A stretch of DNA of 64,000 nt from Anaeropeptidivorans aminofermentans. Lineage in GTDB: Bacteria; Bacillota; Clostridia; Lachnospirales; UBA5962. Shown piece by piece: positions 26,254 through 35,917 of the stretch. The notes under the pieces are model-generated. The model saw only the letters and a program-made list of their open reading frames with translations, did not search any database and was not told the DNA's origin. A program made the position numbers and the translations under genes. Location: assembly GCF_940670685.1 (NCBI RefSeq), contig NZ_OW711693.1:2790001-2854000 (forward strand), in the 5' to 3' direction. Each line of letters begins with the position of its first letter. Position 1 is the stretch's first letter.

Positions 26254-27153
26254 TTACATCCTGTCGGTATATCCGAAGTTTTTTAAAAGAAAATCGCTGT
26301 CTCTCCAGTCTTTTTTCACTTTAATCCAAAGCTGCAAATTCACCGGGGAGCCGAGAAGCCTTTCTATATCCTGTCTAGCCTGAGTACCTATTTTTTTAAG
26401 CATAGCGCCCTTTTTGCCTATGATGATGCCTTTATGGCTATCCTTTTCACAGTAAATGGTAGCTTCTATATCCACAAGGGACTTGCCTTCTCTTTTTTTC
26501 ATGCTCATGATTTCTACGGCTATTCCATGGGGAATTTCCTCATCGAGAAGCCTGAGCATTTTTTCCCTTATGATTTCAGAGCAAATTTGCCTTTCCGGCT
26601 GGTCTGTAATCATATCCTCGGGAAAGTATTTCGGCCCTTCGGGAAGATATTTTTTTATGCTTTCAAGCAGATTATTGGTATTTTCTCCGTTTAAAGCACT
26701 GATGGGAATGATTTCATTAAAATCGTAAAGGCTCCTGTAATGGTCAATGATCCCTAAAAGGTCTCCCTTTTCCACCGTATCTATTTTATTTATAATTAAA
26801 AAAACAGGGGTATCTATTCTTTGAAGCTTTTCAATAATATATTTATCCCCCAAACCTGCTCTTTCGTCTGGCTCTATGAGAAAAAGAACGACGTCTACCT
26901 CGTTAAGGGCATTTTCGGCAGATTTTACCATAAAATCTCCCAGCTTGCTTTTGGGCTTATGAATGCCCGGGGTATCAATAAATATAATCTGAAAATCATC
27001 TTTTGTTATAATGGTCTGTATTTTATTGCGGGTAGTCTGGGGCTTGTCCGAAACGATGGCTACCTTTTCTCCTGTAAGATGGTTCAAAAGGGTAGACTTT
27101 CCCACATTGGGTCTTCCTACAATAGATACGAATCCTGAATAAAATTTACTCAA
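26254..27153 (-). CDS. era: GTPase Era
   Basis: Essential GTPase that binds the 3' end of 16S rRNA during 30S assembly. 299 residues: G1 GRPNVGKSTLLNH, G3 FIDTPGIHKPKS, G4 INKID, and a C-terminal KH domain with SHKGIIIGKKGAMLKKIG. The start is TTG 27153, preceded by GAGG at 6-base spacing. It lies upstream of yqzL-recO and downstream of the dgkA-ybeY block, the conserved order. Confidence 0.97.
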   Translation of the reverse strand: MSKFYSGFVSIVGRPNVGKSTLLNHLTGEKVAIVSDKPQTTRNKIQTIITKDDFQIIFIDTPGIHKPKSKLGDFMVKSAENALNEVDVVLFLIEPDERAGLGDKYIIEKLQRIDTPVFLIINKIDTVEKGDLLGIIDHYRSLYDFNEIIPISALNGENTNNLLESIKKYLPEGPKYFPEDMITDQPERQICSEIIREKMLRLLDEEIPHGIAVEIMSMKKREGKSLVDIEATIYCEKDSHKGIIIGKKGAMLKKIGTQARQDIERLLGSPVNLQLWIKVKKDWRDSDFLLKNFGYTDRM

Positions 27154-27195
27154 TTTTTTCCTCTTTTCTGATTTTTATAAGTAGCTGTACTCATT

Positions 27196-27332
27196 TATAG
27201 TAAATTTAAAATTAAACAGTAACAAAACCGTATATTCATGTAAGCTCAAGATATACTGTCTCTGAAGGAAATCCGTGCTTTTGAGTCTTTAATGAATAGG
27301 TTTTTGTTATTTCTTTATAAGAAATTTACTAG
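27196..27332 (+). repeat. Repeat R1, full-length copy (R1d)
   Basis: TATAGTAAATTTAAAATTAA at the left, GAAATTTACTAGA at the right, with the inner AGTAACAAAACC / GGTTTTTGTTA arms and CTCTGAAGGAAATCCG centre. Located between era and the uracil-DNA glycosylase gene. Confidence 0.8.
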
Positions 27333-27393
27333 AACCTTAAAAACTTTTTAAAATTTTAAGTTCCTTATATTTAAATCGATAATATAAAGCCAA

Positions 27394-27957
27394 CTACACG
27401 CCTTTTTTAAGGCTCTCATATTTTAATTTTATATGTTTGAAATCCTCCCATGCCGGCCGCTTTTTATCTTCATCACGTAAAAGGGCCGAAGGGTGGTAAG
27501 TAGCGATGAAATAAATGCCTTTTTTTTCAAACCACTGTCCTCTTTGCTGTGTTATTTTAAAATCCGGGCTTATGATGGCCTGAGCAGCTACTCTGCCTAA
27601 AAGAACAATTATTTTGGGCCGCACCAGCTGAAGCTGATACCTTAAATAGGGTATACAAGCTTCTCTTTCGGATTTTTCCGGGTCCCTGTTATTAGGAGGA
27701 CGGCATTTGACGATATTGGCTATGTACACATCTTCTCTTGTAAGGCCTATGGCGGAAAGCATTTTATCCAGAAGATGCCCTGCGTTTCCTACAAAAGGGA
27801 TTCCCTGCTGATCCTCGTTATATCCCGGGCCTTCTCCTATTAACATAATGTCGGCGGATTTATTTCCGTCTCCTATGACTACGTTTGTCCTTGTTTTCGC
27901 CAGCCCGCATCTTCCGCAGGTATTGCATGCTTTGTATAAGGTATCCCAATCAGCCAT
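27394..27957 (-). CDS. Family 4 uracil-DNA glycosylase (Fe-S type)
   Basis: 187 residues. The iron-sulfur cysteines begin in CNTCGRCGLAKTR, with a further one in VKCRPPNNRDP and another in EREACIPYL. Motif 1 is LIGEGPGYNEDQQGIPFVG and motif 2 ATYHPSALLRDE. The family removes uracil from DNA. It is inserted between dgkA and era, the place where cytidine deaminase is often found in relatives. AGGAGG precedes the ATG. Confidence 0.92.
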   Translation of the reverse strand: MADWDTLYKACNTCGRCGLAKTRTNVVIGDGNKSADIMLIGEGPGYNEDQQGIPFVGNAGHLLDKMLSAIGLTREDVYIANIVKCRPPNNRDPEKSEREACIPYLRYQLQLVRPKIIVLLGRVAAQAIISPDFKITQQRGQWFEKKGIYFIATYHPSALLRDEDKKRPAWEDFKHIKLKYESLKKGV

Positions 27958-27968
27958 GGCAAATCCTC

Positions 27969-28340
27969 CTAAAGGCCTAAAAAGGCTAAAAGCTTATGAA
28001 AAAATATCATATATCCTACAATAACTGAATTAACTGCTGCTATTAAAACGGCCCCCGCGGCACAGTCCTTGGCTATTTTAGCTAATCTGTGTTTTTTGTT
28101 TTGGCAGAGAAGATCTACGGCAGCCTCTATCGCCGTGTTAAAAAGCTCTGCCATAAGCACAAGAGCAATGGTTATGCTTAAGATAAGGGCTTCTTCAGTA
28201 CTTACTTTAAGTATAACAGAAAAAATAACAACAGTTAAAGCAGCACATAAATGAATTTTAAAATTTCGTTCCTTTTTTATAGCATATACTATGCCTTCAA
28301 AGGCATGTTTGAAGCTTTCCGAGAGATTTTTATTTTTCAT
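27969..28340 (-). CDS. dgkA: Undecaprenol/diacylglycerol kinase family membrane protein
   Basis: 123 residues with three transmembrane helices and the DgkA signature: SFKHAFEGIVYAIKKERNFKIH at the N-terminus gives way to LFNTAIEAAVDLL, which carries the catalytic glutamate and the ENTAIE-like motif, and HRLAKIAKDCAAGAVL. Gram-positive members phosphorylate undecaprenol. The start overlaps the ybeY stop by four bases. Confidence 0.92.
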   Translation of the reverse strand: MKNKNLSESFKHAFEGIVYAIKKERNFKIHLCAALTVVIFSVILKVSTEEALILSITIALVLMAELFNTAIEAAVDLLCQNKKHRLAKIAKDCAAGAVLIAAVNSVIVGYMIFFHKLLAFLGL

Positions 28341-28798
28341 CTGAACAGCCCCGCACTATTTAATATTTCTTCTTGCTTTTTAAACATTTCTCTTTCCTCA
28401 GAAGGCTCCATATGATCATATCCCATTAGATGAAGCATACTGTGGGCTGTTAAAAAGCCTATTTCCCGCTCAATCGAATGACCGTATTCCTCCGCCTGTT
28501 TTATTGCGGTTTCAATAGAAATAATAATATCCCCAAGAATATAAAGGCCCTTTTCCGGCGGCTTTTCGCCTTTTTCAAAATCTATCATAGGAAAGGAAAG
28601 AACATCTGTAGCGCTGTCTATATTCCTGTGGGCATTGTTTATCTTTCTTATATCAGAATCATTTACTATGGTAACGGAAATTTCCGCTTCTTCCGAAATC
28701 CCCTCATATTTAAGGGAAGCTTCTATAATTTCCATTATGATTTCTTCAAGGCCTTCTTTTAATTGAAGGCCGCTTATATTTGTAAAATCCGCAGTCAT
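28337..28798 (-). CDS. ybeY: Endoribonuclease YbeY
   Basis: Metal-dependent RNase for 16S rRNA 3'-end maturation and ribosome quality control. 153 residues with the zinc motif TAHSMLHLMGYDH (three histidines spaced HxxxHxxxxxH) and ATDVLSFPM. The gene abuts pgpH and overlaps dgkA. Confidence 0.96.
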   Translation of the reverse strand: MTADFTNISGLQLKEGLEEIIMEIIEASLKYEGISEEAEISVTIVNDSDIRKINNAHRNIDSATDVLSFPMIDFEKGEKPPEKGLYILGDIIISIETAIKQAEEYGHSIEREIGFLTAHSMLHLMGYDHMEPSEEREMFKKQEEILNSAGLFR

Positions 28799-31006
28799 TT
28801 AGCTTACCTCTTCTTTAGGCACTGCTTTCTTTGGTGTTTCCATTTTAGGGTAAGGGATTCTTTCATGGTACATACCCTTAAAAACCCTCATAAATGAATT
28901 TGAAACCGTGTCTATATCTTTCATAGTTAATTGGCTGTCAATAAGCTGATTATCGTCAATCTTATCCTTTATGAGGTTTCTGACCATTTCTTCAACTTCT
29001 TCCATCTTCTTGGACTTGCTGATCATAGAGCGTACAGCCGCCTCTACCGTATCTGCAAGCATTATGATGGCTGACTCTCTGGTCTGAGGCCTTCTGTGCT
29101 TATAGCGGAAATCCGCTTCGTTTATTTCCTCATCGGCATCTTCTTTTTTTGCTTTATGATAAAAATACTTAACTAAAGTATTTCCATGATGCTCTTCAAT
29201 TATATCCTTTATTGCCTTAGGAAGCTTTCTTTCGTCAGCCATTTCAAGACCTATGGATACATGGCTTGTTATAATCTGAACACTGCTATAGGGGTCAAGG
29301 TCGTCATGGGGATTTTCTCCCAGCTGGTTTTCACTGAAATATTGGGGATATTTTAGTTTCCCTATATCATGGTAATAGCCTCCGACCCTTGCAATATTCG
29401 TATCGGCCTTTATGTCATAGGCCGCGGTTTCCGCAAGGTTTGCCACAATAAGGCTATGATGGTAGGTTCCCGGGGCCTCTATGGTAAGGCGCCTTAAAAG
29501 CTCATTATTCGGGTTCGTAAGGTCAAGAAGCTTAATAGGCGTTACTACGCCGAACATTGTTTCCCAGAATGGAAGGCTTCCCATGCAGACGATAACCGTC
29601 ATAAATCCGTTTAAAAACGCATAGCTTGTATTGATAATAATGGTGCTGTCCAGCTTTCTTTCCGTAAGAAGGCCTATGGAAAGAAAGACCATAACACTTG
29701 CAAAGGATATGATGAGGCCTATAAAATAAATAATATTCCGCTGATTTGCATGCCTTGCAAGAATCGCCATGAAGGTTCCTGATATTATAAAATAAAGGGC
29801 TATTTCAAGGCTTCCGTTGGCAATTAAAACAGTAAGTATTGTAACACCTATATTAAGCACAATTGCAAGCCTTGAATCAAGAAGCATTGAAACAAGCATG
29901 GAAAAGGCTATAACAGGCAAAAACACATGGGGAATGGTGCTATAAGAAAGCCTTACAAGAAGTATGATAATCGTATAAATAACGAATAAAAGAAGGGCTT
30001 CACTGGGGCTTTTATATAGCTTTTCATTATAATAGAAAATATATAGGCAAGAAAAGCCAAAGATGCAAATCACTAGCAGAACTGCACCTATAATGGGAAC
30101 GATATTTTCCTTATAGCCTTTCGAAATAAGCCCCAGAGAATCAAGGGCCGCATAAGCTTCTTCCGAAACAATTTCTCCGTCGTCTATGATGGTTTGGCCT
30201 TTTCTATAATAAACAGGCTCTATTTCCTTCATTTTTTCCTGTCTTAATTTTTCCGTCGCTTCTAAGTCTTCTGAAAGATTAGGCGCAATAAAAGACGAAG
30301 CAATGTCATAGCCAAGCTCTGAAATATCGGCTTCGGTATAGGTCTTTGAAAACTCTGCCTTTAAATCCACAAGGGCCTTTGTTAAGGCTTCTTCTTTTAT
30401 CCCGGCTTCAAGGGCTTCATTTACAAGCTTTGTTGCGTTTTCTTTAAAGGGCTTGTACTGATCATCGGCCATATTAATTAAAAACTCTATTTGGGATACG
30501 GTAAGGTATTCCAATAAGAAAGAGTTTTCATATACAGGCGGCTCTTTTGTGTCGGCAGGTTTCTTCGTATCTAAGCCGGCAGTGTTTGCTTGTGGCATTT
30601 CTTCGTCCGGCGCAGCCTCTGCAGAAGGAACCTCTTCCGGCAAAGTATCCCCAGTCTCTCCATTGCTTCTTTCAGGAATAAAGATCTCGGCGCTTTTCTT
30701 GCGAAGCAAATCGCTTTCTTGAAAAAATTCCGAAAGCCCCTCTATTATTTTTTCATTTGTTTCAGCGTCAACTTTATATCTTGTAGTTACGCTTTCATAA
30801 GCATGTTGTCTGAGTTTTTCAGTAGCTACGGTATTTTCAACCTGTTTAGGGGCTTTTATTCTCTTATCGGAAACATCATTTATTTTAAGAGCGTAGCCTT
30901 CCGTAATATACCCCCCTGTTATAAGGGAAGCTATTGTAATCACTGAAGCCGCTATTAAAAGCAGCGCATTAAATCTAAAGTAATTTCCTATCTTTGGTTT
31001 CTTCAT
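28799..31006 (-). CDS. pgpH: PgpH-type 7TM-HD phosphodiesterase (c-di-AMP)
   Basis: 735 residues. An N-terminal transmembrane helix, a large extracellular 7TMR-HDED domain (residues about 45-290), seven transmembrane segments (about 300-490) and a cytosolic HD domain with TYHHSLIVANLAETAA, GGYYHDIGKLKYPQYF and ITSHVSIGLEMA. Family members degrade cyclic di-AMP. The C-terminal segment ends in charged residues. It lies between phoH and ybeY in the conserved order. An acidic, Pro/Glu-rich low-complexity stretch (residues about 110-155) in the extracellular domain looks like an insertion. Confidence 0.93.
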   Translation of the reverse strand: MKKPKIGNYFRFNALLLIAASVITIASLITGGYITEGYALKINDVSDKRIKAPKQVENTVATEKLRQHAYESVTTRYKVDAETNEKIIEGLSEFFQESDLLRKKSAEIFIPERSNGETGDTLPEEVPSAEAAPDEEMPQANTAGLDTKKPADTKEPPVYENSFLLEYLTVSQIEFLINMADDQYKPFKENATKLVNEALEAGIKEEALTKALVDLKAEFSKTYTEADISELGYDIASSFIAPNLSEDLEATEKLRQEKMKEIEPVYYRKGQTIIDDGEIVSEEAYAALDSLGLISKGYKENIVPIIGAVLLVICIFGFSCLYIFYYNEKLYKSPSEALLLFVIYTIIILLVRLSYSTIPHVFLPVIAFSMLVSMLLDSRLAIVLNIGVTILTVLIANGSLEIALYFIISGTFMAILARHANQRNIIYFIGLIISFASVMVFLSIGLLTERKLDSTIIINTSYAFLNGFMTVIVCMGSLPFWETMFGVVTPIKLLDLTNPNNELLRRLTIEAPGTYHHSLIVANLAETAAYDIKADTNIARVGGYYHDIGKLKYPQYFSENQLGENPHDDLDPYSSVQIITSHVSIGLEMADERKLPKAIKDIIEEHHGNTLVKYFYHKAKKEDADEEINEADFRYKHRRPQTRESAIIMLADTVEAAVRSMISKSKKMEEVEEMVRNLIKDKIDDNQLIDSQLTMKDIDTVSNSFMRVFKGMYHERIPYPKMETPKKAVPKEEVS

Positions 31007-31015
31007 TTATACACC

Positions 31016-32053
31016 TCATTCCCGCCTGCTTCTCATACCTCTTCCTATTTTTTTATAGGTTGTAGCCTTCTTCATTTCCAAGGCTTCACGTTTTTTTGCT
31101 TTTTCTTCATGCTTTTCATAGGCTTCTATTATTTTTTGAACAAGAGGGTGACGGACAACGTCTTTATTGGTTAAATGGGAGATGCCGATTCCCTCTATAT
31201 CCGTAAGAATTTTTATGGCTTCTACGATACCGCTTTTTTTACCGTCTGGAAGGTCTATCTGAGTCAAGTCTCCTGTTATAATAGCCTTAGAACCAAAGCC
31301 AATTCTGGTTAAAAACATTTTCATCTGCTCAGGGGTGGTATTTTGGGCTTCATCCAATACAATATAGGCATTGTCTAATGTCCTGCCCCTCATATATGCC
31401 AAAGGTGCAACTTCGATTGCCCCTTTTTCAAGATTTTTCTGAAAGGTCTCGGTTCCCATTATTTCATGGAGGGCATCGTAAAGGGGTCTTAAATAAGGGT
31501 CTACCTTTTGCTGCAAATCTCCGGGAAGAAAGCCGAGCTTCTCTCCTGCTTCAATGGCAGGGCGGGTTAATATAATCCTTGACACCTCATTATTTTTAAA
31601 GGCGGTGATTGCCATCGCCATGGCTAAATAAGTCTTTCCTGTACCGGCAGGACCTACCCCGAAAACAACATTGTTTTTTCTTATAAGGTCGACGTATTTC
31701 TTCTGCCCAAGGGTTTTAGGCTTTATCGGCCTTCCCGTAACGGTCATACAGATATAATCCTTATTTATTTTTTCTACCTCTTCAAAGCCCTCATCAGCGT
31801 TTAAAGCAATAAGGTAATTAACGCTTTGTTCTGTTATTTCTTCCCCGCTTTCCGCAATACGCATAAGCTTTTCTATTACTCTTTGGGCCTGATTAACGCT
31901 TGAATTCTGGCCTACAATGGTCATATGGTCCCCTCTGTTTACAATATTAACAGAAAAGGCCTTTTCTATCTTTCTCATGTTATCGTCAAGTCTTCCAAAC
32001 ACATTGCCAATGATTTTATTGCTTATTTCTATATTTCTTTTTTCTTGCTCCAC
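31016..32053 (-). CDS. phoH: PhoH family ATPase
   Basis: 345 residues: N-terminal KH-like domain followed by the PhoH P-loop domain, with Walker A GVGPAGTGKTYLAMAMA, Walker B YIVLDEAQNTTPEQMKMFLTR and the sensor SKAIITGDLTQIDLP. The family is a predicted RNA helicase/ATPase often genetically linked to YbeY, which lies two genes downstream. GTG start with AGGAGG at good spacing. Confidence 0.95.
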   Translation of the reverse strand: MEQEKRNIEISNKIIGNVFGRLDDNMRKIEKAFSVNIVNRGDHMTIVGQNSSVNQAQRVIEKLMRIAESGEEITEQSVNYLIALNADEGFEEVEKINKDYICMTVTGRPIKPKTLGQKKYVDLIRKNNVVFGVGPAGTGKTYLAMAMAITAFKNNEVSRIILTRPAIEAGEKLGFLPGDLQQKVDPYLRPLYDALHEIMGTETFQKNLEKGAIEVAPLAYMRGRTLDNAYIVLDEAQNTTPEQMKMFLTRIGFGSKAIITGDLTQIDLPDGKKSGIVEAIKILTDIEGIGISHLTNKDVVRHPLVQKIIEAYEKHEEKAKKREALEMKKATTYKKIGRGMRSRRE

Positions 32054-32173
32054 TAAGACAATCCTCCTGTAATATGCTTTTTATCCTGTTTATAGTATGT
32101 CTTTTTTATACTAAGTAAGTACCCCTTTATGGTTAAGAAACAGGTTTCAAGTTTATTAACCATAAAACTTTCG

Positions 32174-33385
32174 TTATAATGCCGGCTCGCTTATAGAATC
32201 AAAATACGGAACGGCTTTTCCTATTTCCTCAAGGCATGTAATAACCGCCTTGATTCTTAAACCGTCCGCCGTTTCTTCATATTGAATATTTTTATCTATA
32301 ACGTCCGCCTCAAAAGCAAACTCTCTTATAATCCGGTTGCTTATGATAATCTGGCTTAATTCAAGCATCTGGTTTAAATCCCTCTGCTTTTCTACACTTA
32401 TGAATTCCTTATATTCATCTGTTATGATTATGGCAGGCAAAGGCAATATTTCACCGATGCCGATTTGCTTTCTGCTTATAATTTTATCATAATTATCATA
32501 TGGAATGGAAGGCTTTAATATATTAATATCTTTGTTTAATACATTAAACCTGTAAAATTTCTTTATTTCGCCCGTATATTGCTTTTGATAATAGGTTTTA
32601 GGCACAGTAAAATTCATTTCGTAAAACGTTCGTGCTCTTACGCTTCCGCCTGCATGAACGTACTCTTTAATTGTTCCCGTTTCGTCTTCTTTTACTACAA
32701 CCTCTCCGCTTATAAGAATATCTCCTTGGGAAACTACATCCTTTGCCTTTACAAGAGGTGTTCCGCCGCTTGCGACAATGCTGTCTATAAGGCCGTCTTT
32801 TACGGCTATTATATTTGTGGGAATGCTTCTATCCACTATTTCTTTGGCTGGCAGCGTCTCTGTCAAGGTTATTACTGCTTTTGTTCCCTTGATTCCGATA
32901 TTTAAAAAGGAAATATCCTTAAAATTTATAATAAGCTCCTGTTCGAGCGCTTTTTTATCAATATTACGTTTCAAGGCTCCTGATTTAAGCCCTCTTTCTT
33001 CACAAAAAAGAAGGATTTTACTGGCTTCTATCCGTTCGTTTCCTTCTACTTGAACCACCCACACAAAGGAGGACAAAACATAGAGAAATGCTACGAAAAA
33101 TAAGGTTCCATACATAAAGAGCTTCCGCTTTCTATACTTATAAGTAACAAAGGGATAGCCTTTTTTCTCTACGATTTTGTATTTGCATTTTGTTTTCCTG
33201 GCACATTCCCTAAGGGTTTTGAAGCCATTTATAGAAACCTTCATTTTAACGGAGGAGCCGTCATTTTTAACGTCCCATATGTAAACCCCTCTGTGAACGG
33301 CTAAATTAACAAACCGTTCTACAGAAAAGCCCGTAACCTCTATCACAACATAGCCTTTAAAATAATTCCATAAATCAAGAATCAT
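32174..33385 (-). CDS. yqfD: Sporulation protein YqfD
   Basis: 403 residues. Mother-cell sporulation protein with an N-terminal cytosolic region (GFSVERFVNLAVHRGVYIWDV), one transmembrane helix near residues 92-113 (LFFVAFLYVLSSFVWVV) and a large external region starting VEGNERIEAS. Members are usually controlled by sigma-E, whose gene is in this window. Encoded 17 bases after yqfC. Confidence 0.95.
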   Translation of the reverse strand: MILDLWNYFKGYVVIEVTGFSVERFVNLAVHRGVYIWDVKNDGSSVKMKVSINGFKTLRECARKTKCKYKIVEKKGYPFVTYKYRKRKLFMYGTLFFVAFLYVLSSFVWVVQVEGNERIEASKILLFCEERGLKSGALKRNIDKKALEQELIINFKDISFLNIGIKGTKAVITLTETLPAKEIVDRSIPTNIIAVKDGLIDSIVASGGTPLVKAKDVVSQGDILISGEVVVKEDETGTIKEYVHAGGSVRARTFYEMNFTVPKTYYQKQYTGEIKKFYRFNVLNKDINILKPSIPYDNYDKIISRKQIGIGEILPLPAIIITDEYKEFISVEKQRDLNQMLELSQIIISNRIIREFAFEADVIDKNIQYEETADGLRIKAVITCLEEIGKAVPYFDSISEPAL

Positions 33386-33402
33386 TCTGAACCTCCTTGG
33401 TA

Positions 33403-33699
33403 TTAATTAATAAATTCCACAGATTTAAGGGTTCCCGTTATTTCAATATTCTCCGTAGTTATTTGATCAAGGTTCAGGTTTTTTCCTTCTATTTTAATGA
33501 TGCCTGAGCTTGTTTTTATCCTGATTTTTGATGCCGAATACTCTATGATTCCTTTATAATTTTCTATATTTATTTCATCAGCCCCAACGATTGTCGTAAG
33601 GGGCAGATTCATTACTACCTCCCGGGGAAGCTCAAACATAGAACCTATTTTATTTTTGGCGCTGCCTCTTTTAGGCTTATCCTCGTTCCTTGCGGCCAT
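33403..33699 (-). CDS. yqfC: Sporulation protein YqfC (YabP/YqfC family)
   Basis: 98-residue YabP-like protein with the family pattern LPLTTIVGADEINIENYKGI and repeated short beta strands. First gene of the yqfC-yqfD-phoH-pgpH-ybeY block. AGGAGGGG precedes its ATG. A degraded R1 repeat lies immediately upstream, where the promoter should be. Confidence 0.93.
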   Translation of the reverse strand: MAARNEDKPKRGSAKNKIGSMFELPREVVMNLPLTTIVGADEINIENYKGIIEYSASKIRIKTSSGIIKIEGKNLNLDQITTENIEITGTLKSVEFIN

Positions 33700-33718
33700 T
33701 TTACCCCTCCTCGTTAAT

Positions 33719-33793
33719 TATAGTAAATGTTATATATATCATAAATTTTAAGCGCATCGGTTTCTTATTCCTTCTTTATGAGAAATTCATCAG
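33719..33793 (+). repeat. Degraded R1 remnant
   Basis: Retains the R1 ends (ATAGTAAATG at left, TCTTTATGAGAAATTCATC at right) but lacks the middle. It begins the 785-base gap between yqfC and the PTS EIIC gene. Confidence 0.45.
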
Positions 33794-33794
33794 G

Positions 33795-33990
33795 GCGTAT
33801 TCACATTAGATAAACATATAGATAAAAAGGCGGTATTTAGCCAGACAAGGAGCATCAAGGATACATGTATCACTTATTCATACTATGTATAAATAAATGA
33901 TATATCTTCCGTGAGACCGCTGGCGAAGTATAGTGCAATAACGCTCTTTTAAATCCTTGCTTAGTTTTTAGTGTGAATACGGCCTATACT
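33795..33990. repeat. Palindromic element with CGTATTCACA ends
   Basis: Outer inverted repeat GGGCGTATTCACA / TGTGAATACGGCC, about 195 bases apart, enclosing further short inverted repeats such as GATACATGTATC. No ORF. Single copy here, so its repeat status is untested. The stretch from 33990 to 34165 shows nothing I recognise. Confidence 0.45.
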
Positions 33991-34165
33991 TATTTTTTGC
34001 AATTTTCTTTATTTGACTTTATATCCTATGCCATTATATGATTTTTAACCTTGCGGTATCCTTAATTTTTAACAAAGATTATAATATTGAATCTCTTTTG
34101 TCTGTTCATCTCTAAAAAAGCCTCAGATAAATAAAAAGATTCATTATTATAAAATAAAAGCAAGA

Positions 34166-34302
34166 TACCGTATTTCTCATAAAGAAGTAACAAAAACCTA
34201 TTTACCATAGACTCAAAAACATGTATTGTCTTTAGAAACGGTACATTTTTGAATCCACATGAATATACGGCTTTATTGCCGTTTCACTTTAAATTTGTAA
34301 TT
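34166..34302 (-). repeat. Repeat R1, inverted copy (R1e)
   Basis: Reverse-orientation R1: TTTCTCATAAAGAAGTAAC, then AGACTCAAAAACATG, the centre TTTAGAAACGGTACA and the end GTTTCACTTTAAATTTG. Confidence 0.75.
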
Positions 34303-34345
34303 AAAAACTATTGAAGCTATCTTTCCATATCGGGGCTATACAATA

Positions 34346-34374
34346 AAAAATGCCCCTTTCGGGACATTTTTTAA
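34346..34374 (-). terminator. Terminator of the sugar cluster
   Basis: Stem AAAAAATGTCCCG / CGGGGCATTTTTT (minus strand) with a T run, about 110 bases beyond the EIIC stop codon. Confidence 0.8.
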
Positions 34375-34484
34375 TTGGAGAGTTGAGTTTTCTATGTACT
34401 TTAGAAGAAAAATATATAAGTGATTAAAATGAATTTTATTTTCATTATAAGCAAAATTAATATCTAACGGTAAGCATTATGCTG

Positions 34485-35522
34485 CTATTCTTCTCCGCCG
34501 ATAGCAAGCTCATCTTCGGAAGGCGCCTTTTTAAGTAAAAGTATCAGCGCACAGCTTACTGCAGAACCAATGAGGAGCGCGAGGGTAAGCATAATCGGTT
34601 TATTGCATAATGCAACCACGAAATATCCGCCGTGGGGAGCCGCCATTGTACAGCCAAATAAGTAAGAGCTGATAGCGCCTACTGCACCGCCTGCCATAAA
34701 GCACGGTATGTAGAGCAAAGGATTTCCTGTCGCAAAAGGAATGGCAAATTCGGAAATCATTGCAAGGCCGCCTACAAAGCAGCCGCCTGTTGCGTCACGC
34801 TCTGTCTGGGTAAACTTATTTTTTGATATTACCATAGCCATGGCTATAGATAACGGCGGTACCATAGAAGCTACAAAGTTTGCAGCCATAGGGGCATTAT
34901 TTCCGGCTGCCTGGGTTGCAAGAGCAAATGCATAGGCCGCTTTATTTACAGGGCCGCCCAAGTCAAAAGCAAGCATTGCCCCTTGTACAAGGCCTAAAAC
35001 AATAAGGGCGCTTCCCTGTAATCCGCTTAGGAAATTAAGCATTCCCTGATTTATTGCCGCAATAGGGCCTCCCAGCACTATTTCCATAATGAAGCCTATG
35101 GCAAGGGTACCTACAACGGGTATAATTAAAGTTGGAAGCAATGACCTTAAGGCACGGGGCAAGGGTATTTTCTTTAACCACTGCACCATGTATCCTGCGA
35201 TGATACCGCCTATTAAGGCCGCAATAAAGCCTCCGCCGATTTGATCTGCACTGATACCTGCAATCATACCGGGAAGTATAGCAGGTTTATCGCCTATGGA
35301 AAACGCAACATAGGCTGCCATAATGGGAACCATCATGCCAAAGGCATCTTTGCCCCACCAGAAGATTCTGGACCAAAATCCTGTTTGGCTTTGAGTTACT
35401 TCAACCGCTCCGCCTCCTGCGAAACCAATTGCAACTAAAATTCCACCGGCAACAACGAACGGAAGCATATAGGAAACACCTGTCAATAAAGATTGCTTAA
35501 TATCTTTTAAAACTTGGTTCAT
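34485..35522 (-). CDS. PTS fructose-family EIIC permease
   Basis: 345-residue membrane protein of about nine transmembrane helices, the stand-alone IIC of the fructose/mannitol superfamily (QSLLTGVSYMLPFVVAGGILVAIGF, DKPAILPGMIAG, FDLGGPVNKAAYAF, MAAPHGGYFV). It forms the sugar channel and hands phosphate from EIIB to the incoming sugar. Last gene of the cluster, after separate EIIA and EIIB genes. The sugar is not fructose with any certainty; the neighbouring enzymes suggest a different ketose or polyol-derived substrate. Confidence 0.92.
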   Translation of the reverse strand: MNQVLKDIKQSLLTGVSYMLPFVVAGGILVAIGFAGGGAVEVTQSQTGFWSRIFWWGKDAFGMMVPIMAAYVAFSIGDKPAILPGMIAGISADQIGGGFIAALIGGIIAGYMVQWLKKIPLPRALRSLLPTLIIPVVGTLAIGFIMEIVLGGPIAAINQGMLNFLSGLQGSALIVLGLVQGAMLAFDLGGPVNKAAYAFALATQAAGNNAPMAANFVASMVPPLSIAMAMVISKNKFTQTERDATGGCFVGGLAMISEFAIPFATGNPLLYIPCFMAGGAVGAISSYLFGCTMAAPHGGYFVVALCNKPIMLTLALLIGSAVSCALILLLKKAPSEDELAIGGEE

Positions 35523-35620
35523 AAGAAATACCTCCCCTTATACCTCGTAAAATGATGTAAAAAATCTAGACCTTATTATTCTATAAATCAACTCTGAAAA
35601 GTTCCAAAACCTTCGGAATA

Positions 35621-35917
35621 TTACTTTAAAATTGCTTCTGGATTTTTTATAACGTCATGAGGTGAAAACTGCCTGATCTTATCTTTAGGAAAGTCCTTAA
35701 AGCGTTCAGCCTTTGTAATCCCTACATCGTTTGCAAAAACAAGCAAATCTGCCTTTTCTATATCGCTTTTTGAAAGCTGGTCTTCAATCCCTAAGGCTCC
35801 CTGAATTTCCACCTTGCAGGTATGACCATTCTTCTTGCATATCTTTTTTATCGCCTCTGCGGACATATAGGAATGCGCGATACCCGTCGCACATGATGTT
35901 ACGGCAATTACAAACAT
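35621..35917 (-). CDS. PTS fructose-family EIIB
   Basis: 98 residues, single EIIB domain. The phospho-cysteine is in the P-loop MFVIAVTSCATGIAHSYMSAE (Cys9), the standard fructose-EIIB signature; ADLLVFANDVGI follows. It shuttles phosphate from the EIIA gene product upstream to EIIC downstream. AGGAGG precedes the ATG. Confidence 0.94.
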   Translation of the reverse strand: MFVIAVTSCATGIAHSYMSAEAIKKICKKNGHTCKVEIQGALGIEDQLSKSDIEKADLLVFANDVGITKAERFKDFPKDKIRQFSPHDVIKNPEAILK

